Positions 53,881 to 64,000 of a stretch of 64,000 nt of DNA are shown here, piece by piece. The position numbers and the translations under genes were made by a program. This DNA is from Pogonophryne albipinna. Taxonomy: Eukaryota; Chordata; Actinopteri; Perciformes; Artedidraconidae. The stretch covers positions 22,293,325-22,357,324 of the forward strand of contig CM053256.1 of NCBI GenBank assembly GCA_028583405.1, read 5' to 3'. Position 1 is the first letter of the stretch, and each line of letters starts with the position of its first letter. Below the pieces are notes generated by a model. It was given only the letters and a program-made list of their open reading frames with translations, ran no database searches and was not told the DNA's origin.

Positions 53881-56800
53881 CTGTAAATAATAATAAAAAC
53901 CCTTGATTTATAACTTAACATCTCTGTCTCCTATTGACCTGAGTATATTATAAAGAATAGCCAGTTAATTGAAGCATTATAGCACAGGCCTTTGTCAGAT
54001 GGTATATTACGCTGTTTTTTTTCTGCTTCGAATGGTTCTCTCTTTTTTCACCATACGTGTGTTTGCATCACTGCATTTTACGACACTTAGCTAAAGCATT
54101 GACAAAGCCACATTCACGATAAGCTTCTGCGATCAACCTCTGTATAATGTGTGCTACACAGGGCATATGTCGGTGGTATTGTTGGTTATCGTTCAGTGGT
54201 CTCCAGTCAGTGCTATGCAAGTAGCTTGTGCCAATTCCTCTGCTTTCTTTGCCTTTTCACTGCCATGCAATTCATGTTAAACATCCACACTGGTACTACG
54301 GGAGGAAGTTGGGGTCAAACTTAGTAATGTCATTAATTTGCGTTGCTTTATTAATTGCAAGCATTAACACATTGACAGCCCTACTTCTTTTATATAATTT
54401 GTAGCTTTAGCATCATTGATTTAACTTGTCTTCTTCTTTTTATCTTTTGTTTTTTATTCAACAAACTTCTTCAGCATTGTTCCTCCAGAGCCGAAGCGTG
54501 CATATCCACGGACACACCATAAACATCAACGCTCTGTTTGACTGTTCCCCATAAAACCCCCAAACCCCTTTCGCTTGTAAACAAAATGTTCTCCCCTCCC
54601 AAGCCCTTAAGTCTTAAAGCTTCCCGCCTGTTATATTTCCTCCACATCAATATGTCACCTAGTTCCGTTACAGCAGGATGTCAACTTAATGCAACTCCGG
54701 GGTTAAGAAAACACCATCTTTGCCCGCTGACTGATAGCCTGTCGGTGCTCACACAAAAAGTTTAGAAATTTGATCCACCTGTCACCTCGCCTGTGATTAT
54801 GAATCTCTTCCTCCGGCAGATCCGAGGCCCATTCAGAGGCAGCGTAGCTTGGCCTCGCTCAGAATCACTTACATGGATGAGAGAGCGGACTTCAAATCAC
54901 ATAAAGCAAGTAAAAAGAGAAAGAATCCAGCTCATCTTAATGTAAACAGTTGGAGCCCACCAAAATAGAATTCACTGTGGTCTTTTTTAGGAAAATCAGA
55001 TTTTGCTTACAGGAGTCATACATCACGAATTAAAGATAATTAGTAAAAAAAAGAATCCCTACACCGTGAAAATTGGACACATTACCACTTAAATCTTTAA
55101 AATCTTTCTTACCCCTTCCCTACCTTTGTGTGTTTTCCTTTTCATCCCCAGAAGACGAGAGCAAACACCAAAACAGAATACGTGTTTCTTTATCTCTAAC
55201 CTCACGGTGAACTGCAGATGACCTTCTGAGTCAACTGCATTAGCTTTGGGGTGGTCAGACCAAAGAGTATGTGTGTGTGTGTGTGTGTTTGTGTGTGTGT
55301 GCTTGGGGGGTGCGAGAAGAGAGGGACGGAAAGAGAGGGGGATTTTTCATGCTCTCCATTACAGTTGTTTAGGTTAGAGGGGTTAACTCAATGAGGCTAA
55401 GTAAGTTTGAACTGTGAATCACATCAGCAGACTTGTGCATTCACTTATGCACAATTGCAAATGGACAATCCTGAGGTAATCACATTACCTCAGATAGACC
55501 TTGATATGAATTACAAAGCATGAGGCATGATAGGCTGCAGTTATTAAGAGGTACTAATCTTGCTGTTTCAATGAGATTCAAATAAAAATATTTATTTTTT
55601 AAGGAGACACACTATGGACCAAAACATGTTTTGTTCAAGGACTGGGCAATTTTGATATTTGGGGCTTTTTTTGCTTCTATAACATGTCTTTAAACATTAC
55701 ATATACAGACTTAGGTGTTCACCAAACTTTAGATTTGTATTATTTTATATATTCTCTAGGTTTATAACAGAGGGGTTTGATCGTCATTCATAACCTGCTG
55801 AAATATATAACATTTTATGACTATTTTCAGATTTATAGAGTGAAACAAAGACATACCAAAAGTTCCCTTGACACTAATATGTCAAATAAAATAAGAATGT
55901 TTAATCTGGATTCACAATAAATGAAACCAACTAAGGGAGGTTTAAATATATTGCATGTAGTGTCTCTCCTTGAAGGATTATATAGTAGAATAACCATAGG
56001 TTTAACTTGTTCATTTCACCCACAATTATTTAAGCTGGTAAGTAGATTAGAACTAACCTCAAAGCTTTGTTCTCTAACCTGCTTCCTTCAACCTGTTAAA
56101 AATCATTGTTTTCAGTTTTCAAACAGCAATTTCTTTGACTGAGCCCACTTTTTTCTCTTGTTCCCAGATAGAGCCTGAGACTGATTTATTATAGATTTTC
56201 GGTGTTTTGATTGTTTTGCTGAGAAGCAGGATATGAAGATTGGACTTCCAGCTGCTCGGGATGCTTGGGAGTCCTGGGAGTCCTGGCCCGTCTGCCCTCC
56301 CGACCGGCCCGGCCAAGTGGGCATGCGCTGTTGTGGGCCGCGGCGGGGGGCTGATGGGGCGGAGAGGCCACAGATGCCTTAAATGACTTGGCATGATGGG
56401 ATAGCGCAGGGTGAGGAGCACGACTCGCAAGTAAATCAAAACAGTTGTTCAGTGATATGTGAGCAGGTATTGGGAATGTTGTCAGAATCCACCAAAGAAT
56501 CCACCAATTGGTATTCAAGAATTGTTTAGGGAAGTCCATTTTTGGTTTGCCCATTAGTGTTATAAATATGTATTCTCCTGGACTTGTTTCTCTGTAGACG
56601 TTTGCAACAGAATGAACCCAGAAAGTCATGGCTGTCTGTCTCAAACAAAGACGCCCCAGAAAGGCTTCCAACGTGCAGTTGAATCAAGCACCCATAATAC
56701 CAGACCACCAGAAGGGGCCCCATTAGATAGTAATTCATGTGGAAGCTGTGGGACCCTCATATCTTTATCAAGCAACAGACCTGCCAGCTTTCCATCAAGC

Positions 56801-57085
56801 CACAGTCTGGTGTGATACATTCTGATGCACAAAAATCTGTTTGTTTCATGTTGGTTATGGTAACTTTAATCAGGAAGCAAGTAAGATTCAACAAGGATAT
56901 CATATCCTAATCATTTCAGGAGTAATTTATCTCATATGTCATTATACATAATGTTCATTATTTTAAACCAGAAATCAATCCCACTTTATATAACTCACAT
57001 TGTAGTTAACACATTGAGTGTTGATACATAATTGTTTTACTGCAAGTAAATAAGTAACTTTATCAGTTTATGCTCTGACATACAC
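53881..57085. other. Non-coding stretch
   Basis: No gene is supported. An impure (TG)n lies at 55268-55303. About 56225-56400 is unusually GC-rich. A 71-codon frame pair around 56612-56832 has no recognisable motif. Confidence 0.35.
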
Positions 57086-57569
57086 TTAAAGGCACCCTAT
57101 TATGCTCATTTTCAGGTTCATATTTGGATTTAGTGCCACTGTGACATGTTTAGATGCTCTTATGATCAAAAAGGTCTTTATTTTTCTCATACTGCCTGTG
57201 CTGGAGCTCCTCTTTTCACCCTCTGTCTGAAACCAGAGCCCAGTCTGCTCTGATTGGTTAGCTGGCCAGCTTTGTTTTTGATTGGACAACCGCTCGGTTG
57301 GAATTTCTCGGTTTGCTAGCTAGTTTGTGTTGGAGCACTAACCCATATAAATGCGAGTGTTACATTGTGATGTCACTATGTTACATACATAAACAAAGGA
57401 GACCAATGGATGCATTTCAGGCAGCGGGATGGGGGTGGAGGTTGTGGGAGAGAAACTCCCTGTGGCTTGACATTTGAGATTATAGCCTTTGCAGATCATT
57501 TACATAAACGTATATAACACACTACAGAAAAGTGAAAAACCGAGAAAAGTATGATAGGGCGCCTTCAAA
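57086..57569 (+). mobile_element. 0.48-kb MITE, copy 2 (complete)
   Basis: The ends are AAGGCACCCTATTATGCTCA and, inverted, AAGGCGCCCTATCATACTTT. TTAA stands at the left junction and a degraded TCAA at the right. Interior landmarks (TTTTCACCCTCTGTCTGAAA, TTGTGATGTCACTATGTTAC) match the copy at 27744-28215 in opposite orientation. Non-coding. Confidence 0.75.
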
Positions 57570-60500
57570 AAGTACATAACAAATAATAAAACTGTAAATT
57601 AGTGTACTCCAGTACAATATATATAAACTTTCTTTATGCTCCTCAAATTACAAACACTCTCCCGTGACAGCGCTCACGCACAGCAGCTCACACTGTGAAA
57701 TGCAGGGAAAATGGAGGTTATCAGGTGGTAGTGCGAAAGAGAGAAAGGGGGTGGGGGAAGAGAAAGAGAGGGAGAGTGAAAATCCAAACTAGTCCCTTTA
57801 ACTTTTTAAAGACTTTTCAGCATTTGTTCTGCACACTTACCTACGCAAACTCCAAGGGGCCACAGTGACTAGGGTCCCATTTCAGGCCCAGCGTGGAGCC
57901 GTAGAGCTCCTCAGCTGTAAAATGAGAGCGCCGGAGCGCAGTGTGAAATGGATTAGCCTCGCTGAGATAAGGGGAGCCCTCAGCGAGCCATGCACGCCTT
58001 CAATGGGAAAAAAGAACTGCTGTACAAATTGTTTTTGGTACATTAAGTACCTGTTACTTTATTTCACAGATGGAAAACAATAACACAGGCTCCAGGGTTG
58101 GAACCACCGCTGCACGAGGAATGCGAGAAATTTGGCCCACCTAGCGCCCTTTAGATTTCCCCGTCCTTTTTTCCCTTAATATGCAAAGTGGTTTTCCTAA
58201 GGACTTGTGACTTAAAATTCAACAGATTGACAAACATAACATATGATGATAAATGACAAAGGGCCAGCTTGGCAGCCAGGTTACTGAGGGAAATCATACA
58301 GAATATCCATGTTAATAAAAAATAAAATCAAAAAGGCCTGAATGTTCCCACTCAGCAACCAGGGCAGGGATTTTTCATTAATAGGCCCGCTGCTGCACCA
58401 GGGCCCCCCAAATTAAATGAGTGTGTCAGATCCCGGATGATTTATACATTTGGAGTGATCTAACAGCTTTGTGGAACAGCTATGACACCCTGACAAGCCA
58501 ACAATGGATATGAAAAATGAGCCAATACCACAGCACTAAATCTGAGACTTTCAAAGTCAAATGCACGCATACAATCGAAAGAACCTCTAACATACTCGCG
58601 AGTATAATGAAAATAAAGTAGGGGGGTGAAAAAAAAAGAAAGAGTGGCAGTACTTTGCCTTTCTGATGTCTTTCTGTGGCTGCGTGGAGAGCACATCACT
58701 TAAATAAGATATCAGGCCTATTGCTGAGCTTTGACTCAATAGGAAAATGTCAAATCAAGTTAGTGCCTAGGTGCTTTTCAAAACGCCTCAATCCTCCTCT
58801 ATCAAATTGAAGGTGCACATGCAATTTATTGTGTATTTCTTTCACTTTATTTAAAGAAAATGTTGCTGAGCAGCAGCAGAAGAAAACACAGCAGTGGCAA
58901 AAGCTGTGTTTATAATTATGTTGTGTGCCGGGCTAGTGGCCTTACTCACTTGTTAGATGAAGTGATAAAAACCAACATGATGGGCTAAAGCATTTTTGCT
59001 TTTCTTAGTATTGTCCTTTTACCCTCTCATTCTCTGTCTGATGAAAAACTGCACTTGGTGTTCCTCAGAGCTCAGCAGATTTAGAGGAAACAATTACCAG
59101 TCCGGTGATCTCTGCTTCTCCAGTCCCGCCGATAAACACCCGGCGCCCTGAGGTATGGTCCGAAAATGATACAGTTTTAAATGGGTTAAATTTCATTGTT
59201 TCCCCCTCCCTTTCCCTCTCATTTCCCCCCACCCCTTTCCCTTCCTCTGAGGTTTTATTTCACAAAAGTGTGAACGAATTTTTTTGTCGATGGGGGCAGA
59301 AAGAAAGGCAGAAACGATAAAGAATATGAAAGGCCCATCTTCACAGAACATTAGACATCGCAAAATAACCCAAAGCTATGATCGGATATATCAAAACTGA
59401 CAAGTAAAAATTGATTGCTGAGTGTCTATTGATTGAGCTATATTTCACTGGGAGAGCACAGCCTCATAGTTTTCTTCACACAGTGCACCAAACCCTGCTG
59501 CAGAGACACATTTCATGGAGATAGTCTGCGTAAATACACATAAGCATCATACTGCAGCTGGTAACTTTATTATTATATAAACACATAGCAAGTTACGTCT
59601 GGCAGATATTATGTTAAAGCTTAACATGTAAAATAGATCATAAATATATAATTATGTAAACCTTCACTGGTCATGGCATGCCGATCTAAATGATGTTGCT
59701 AATGTGTTTATGGATTTCCACCAATGTACCTATTCATGCATTATGACAATGATCATGTATGACAAGTTTTAGTATACATTTAACCAATATATTTTCTAGG
59801 CTAAAACAGATGTATATCTTGCAATAATTCCTACATTTATAAGGAAACTCCGCGAAATCCTTTTACATTAAAAAAAGAAATTGTGTGTAGCCTATCCCGC
59901 CCGTGATTTGGACGCGTTCACCCTTCCACCAAGTTTCATGAAAATCAGGCTAGTAATTTTTCGGAAATTCTGAAACCTTACCAAAAGTTAACCCAAGTGA
60001 GTGTCAGTTTGCAGATCCAGTAAAGGATTCCTTTGACAATTTTAGACACACACGTTTTAGCTTTTTCGCTAAAACAAAGGAGGATTACCATACCATGTCC
60101 ACTAAATATTAAGCTACAACCATTTGTATTAGCATTAGCTTAACGTAGCAACAAGAATGAAAACAGTCAACAGGGCTCTGTCAAAAATCTTAGCATGTTT
60201 AATTATGTAATATGTTTGTGTTAATCTGGAGAGAAACACAAGGGTTAATGGAAAATTGCCCATGTGGCATTAGCTCCATATACAGTATTCAGAAATGTTT
60301 TAACTCTTGGCAAGGCAGCAACTAAGAATTTGCTCAAATGTCAAACTATTGTATTAATGATTGTTACAAGTTAAGTTTGTCAGGTGATGGTTACAGTTTG
60401 GTTAAATACATTTTTAGAAAATAAAAGAATGGAGAAATACAGAAGAAGAGGTAATGACACAGATAATGGAGGACAGATTGAAGCTACCATAGTGGTGAGA

Positions 60501-63500
60501 GGTTAAAAGGTAAAGAAATGATTTATGGGTGGTAAAAGCAGAGTTAGGTCATGAGAAAGGTGAGGGACTTGGACGGTGAGAACTGGCAGAAATGCGCCTG
60601 CTGTATGTTTTCCAGATTCGATTTGCCAACATGACATTTAGTTATGACGAGCACACAGTTCTATGATCATCCGTAATTGTGTCTTTATCCCCCACAAGTA
60701 AAAGAAAGAGACAAGGGGGAAAGAAGGGAATGAAAAATAGGAGAGATGCTGACAGCGGGTGAAACACTTGAGCTGTAGAGAAGGCCGAGTGTACCGAACG
60801 CAGCACAGCCGGGGAGTGATTGAATGATCCCATTCTGGGCTCTTTGTTAGACACTAGGCAGCGATGTATGAAGATTGATACACAAGTGCTCGACTCGGTT
60901 TGCTGGATCATCAAACGGATTGATATTATACTCCAGCCAAGGATGAAGACAAAGTAAGTGTTATCATACTCAATACTGGGGCTTGTCAGAGGCGGGAAAT
61001 CATCCAGTGTCACTGGTTATGGGAGCATTTCACAGACTGTCATGAGAATTTATCTGGGAGATGTGGCGCTCTATGGCAGTCTGCAGCTGACGGCGGATGC
61101 CCTACCGTAAAGATCTGAGCTAAAGATTGAATTACAGCATCGTGCTTGGGACTGCATTTATTTCACTACTATCATGTTTGCCCCTGCAGACGCTGTAAAT
61201 CCCCCGGTGTTCTTATCAAGCGGCCATTTATTGTCGTTCAAATAACATTATTCATGGTGATATCATTATTTAGATAGCATTACAGCCAATGATTTGTTTA
61301 TCTGCTGTACAACAAGGGCTTCCTACATTCCCCCTGAGGTTAACCCCATGCTCCTCATTACTCTTCAGTCCTGGGATCAGTCAGTACAAAGTGAAGGTAA
61401 CAAAAGAAGGTACTGTGCTGAATTATATACGAGGCAATTTGGATTTTAGGGGTCACCCTGAAAAGGTGACTAATTGTAATATTTTTCTTAAGAGCCTGAT
61501 TTGACCACCAATCTCACCATCTAATCGTTGTAGTGGTGGGAAAATGATCTGGTTCAAATGTCATGATCAGTTCATTAAGGCTCTAAAGGGATGACGTTTA
61601 TCTTATTTTGTAATAAATATTAGCCTATTTATACTATTGTTAATACAATATGGGAAATTATTCATATTATTTTAATAAGTCTCCTTCCTCATTGTAAAAT
61701 AAGTTACACTATCCAAGTTTGTGGGAACATTGGATTAGCATATTGGCATTAGCCTCACAAAGGCTAAAAAACAACATAAGGCTACTTTTGTCTTTCTCTA
61801 TCTCCCTTTCTTGAAGCTACAATCTAGGTTATTTTTACAACCATGAAAATCAAGCAGGCTAAAATATGTTGCTATGGACAGTGTCCTACCTACACACAAC
61901 AAACAGCTTACAGTAAATCAATGAGCAAAACAATTAAAAAGAAACTTGATCAGATGGCTAATCAGTTTCATCTTTGGTAATTCTTGGTTGGTGACATCCC
62001 GATTGGTTTCAGTTGGTTTTGGCTGAATTTGTTCTGGCACAAAACAAGAAAAGAGCATTTTACCTCCAGAGAAACTATAGCTTGTAATTACAGGTTTTGG
62101 TTTTAGTGACACACGTTTGAAGTGAAAAATAACTTCAAACATGTTCCTTTTTCCAGTAAACCAAAGAGAAGACATTGAACAGAAGAGCGTTGCAAGAGGA
62201 AGCAAATGTGGTTTTAATTTTATAAAACGAGTCCATTGAGGTCCCATGGCTATCATTTCATGTCCATTTTCTAACAATTATACCATCCTTCAAGGGTGAC
62301 ATTAGCTCTGTAACTATTTAGATAGGCACTTTAATCCTATTTTAGTTTGTCGCTAAACACATACATGTATAGCCTACACATGTTTACTGTTGGTAGACCT
62401 GCTCCTTACAAATGGGAGTCACACATTCAAAATCATACTAGATAAAGTCAAAGTAAATAGTTATTATTAGTTATTATACATAATCTACTGGAATGGGCAG
62501 CATATTAATGGTGTACTTGGTGAAGATGCAACATTTTCCATTTCGCTGGGTGGTTTAATCTGAAACAATGCATCCTTTTTTATTTAAAGGAAGGCTGTAT
62601 TTAAAATATGAAATAAAATAAAAACTACTGTCAGGACAACAGGTAAATTACTAATCCCAGTCTGCCCATGCTAAAACCACCAGGAGATTCCTGATTCTGT
62701 TTTCTTAAGAGTTGGAGACATTGTGCAATATAAGTACTTGCTTCTCTCTATGGAGTGGTTTTATGCACACTGTAAAGCTGTCACTTACGTCTGCGCATAC
62801 AGTGCCCTCGCCATGTCGCCAGGCTCTGTAAAAAGCCATGTATGGGAAACAGCGGGCCATGACACTTATGGATATTTCTCTTTACATTCATCATTTTTAC
62901 ATGTACTCACTGGAAGCCGAGAGGCTGTCAAAAAGACTTACTGCTTTTCATCTTCATATTGAAATTCCACAGGAGGCAGTCATCCTGCTACTTGTGTTAT
63001 ATCATTTATATTGTTGTGGTATAAAGTTACATTACATTTATCCCACTCATGCCCGAAAGCAGACACACATAGTCCAAGTGGGATGCTTGAGCCAAGAGGT
63101 GCTTGCTATGATTTGGCCTTGTTAAGCTGTTGACCCTGAAGAGAGAGAATAGCATCTGTTGGGAAGCAGGCGGTGCACGAATGTGTGTGTATGTGTGTGT
63201 GCCATATACGAATGTCTGCTGGTGACGGGAGCAAGAGGGGGGTGTACTACCTTTGAGTTAAGGGCTCTATCAAGGGACAAACTTCTCCGGCACCACAAAG
63301 CCACATGATCCATCTCCCTTTTTAGCTGGTGTCAGGACCGTTTTATGTGATGATGATTTGATGCTTGGGCACCGGGCCTCTTTCTCCCTCTCTCTCAGAT
63401 TGAGCTATGATAGTCGGAGCTGGGATCTCTGGGATCTCTGAGCTGCTGGGCTCCGGCCATCACCAAAACTAATGTGTCCACCCTCAGCTGTGGGAGCACA

Positions 63501-64000
63501 TGGACCAACCCCTTCCTATTGGATTCACAAACCCTTCTTGGATTCGCAACTTCACACCCCGAGATTTTTATCTTTAAAAGCTTTAATCTGTGGCTCAAAT
63601 TAAAACTTTTTTAAAGGCCCAGCATACAGTAGGAGTATTCAGTTTCGCTGATTAGACCCGAGGTCAGACTTCAGTTGGGCGGAGCAAGGCTGGAAAATAT
63701 GCGTCGTAACCAAAATGTATGGTTGCGTCCATACACAGTTTCGACTACACCTTGGTAAAAAAAAAAAATGTCTGTAGAAATGGTTGGCTAATTTAAAGTG
63801 AATACAGTACAGTAGGTTTAGCTTATTAAAATCCAATGTACTTTTCTTTCTATTCTTTACAATATTGCACTCTTTTGTCCCCCTTCCGTTTTGGACATTT
63901 TTCTATATAGTGCGCTGAAAGATAGAACAGAAAAAGTAGAGTCAATGCAATATACAATCCTTTCTGCATACAGTTGTGTCACATCTTATAGATGTTTCAG
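57570..64000. other. Non-coding stretch with regulatory-looking blocks
   Basis: I can support no exon, RNA gene or complete mobile element. Blocks at about 57840-58120, 59090-59330 and 60760-61280 look non-repetitive and motif-dense, as distal enhancers do. At about 59925-59975 a phrase CCACCAAGTTTCATGAAAAT resembles a degenerate ancient fish repeat. Confidence 0.3.

Noticed and set aside
56119..56671. Minus-strand ORFs of 106 and 160 codons in a GC-rich patch
   Set aside because: No motif, no splice-site support, and overlapping open frames suggest composition only.

Overview
The window looks like nuclear DNA of a ray-finned fish, most likely a percomorph teleost. No dense set of genes is visible. 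Instead there are spliced-exon fragments, long (TG)n microsatellites, a tRNA-derived SINE, CR1/L2/Rex1-type LINE remnants, a Ty3/Gypsy gag with a SCAN-like segment, and many hAT, Harbinger-like, TTAA-site and fold-back DNA transposons. All family assignments come from reading the sequence and from recalled family knowledge; no search was run.

Left third (1-23.5 kb). A minus-strand Gypsy-type retrotransposon enters from the left edge: gag 1-1090, primer-binding site 1645-1657, LTR 1660-2053. Next comes a block of related segments (about 2.6-7.2 kb) with three exon-like modules, interrupted by two hAT elements that each have an intact 8-bp target duplication. From 7.9 to 23.4 kb, plus-strand exons spell a protein like the uncharacterised teleost 'SAMD3-like' family. 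Five of them join in frame (7907-7988, 19699-19820, 19973-20109, 22326-22419, 22766-23080); the last (23263-23354) is out of frame and stops early, so the gene is probably decaying. Its 11.7-kb first intron is a stack of nested elements: repeat family 'X' in two inverted copies, one split by a 2.17-kb TIR element with an AAAT duplication; a hAT-type element at 9.1-10.1 kb; a LINE 3' end split by a 1.03-kb TIR element; a ZBED-like pseudogene split by a MADF-encoding Harbinger-like element; and a hAT inserted inside a (TG)n tract.

Middle (23.5-43.5 kb). Mostly non-coding, with several stretches that read like conserved regulatory DNA. Embedded here are a second copy of the first hAT family (32530-33900), a 1.65-kb fold-back element with 5 and 19 copies of a 20-bp minisatellite in its two arms (35503-37149), and a hAT with pentanucleotide-rich ends (37951-39185) that carries a 66-bp palindrome with a CRE at its apex.

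43.5-50 kb. A minus-strand LINE (endonuclease plus reverse transcriptase, decayed) is split by a 3.77-kb LTR-flanked element. That element has no recognisable gag or pol. It carries a long reading frame, now frameshifted, made of four tandem-repeat blocks with periods of 168, 12, 60 and 45 bp, all multiples of three. Part of it is open in all six frames. I regard this as the most unusual object in the window.

50-64 kb. Gene-desert-like sequence with a hAT end, a second copy of a 0.48-kb MITE, and further candidate regulatory blocks. No protein-coding gene can be supported there.
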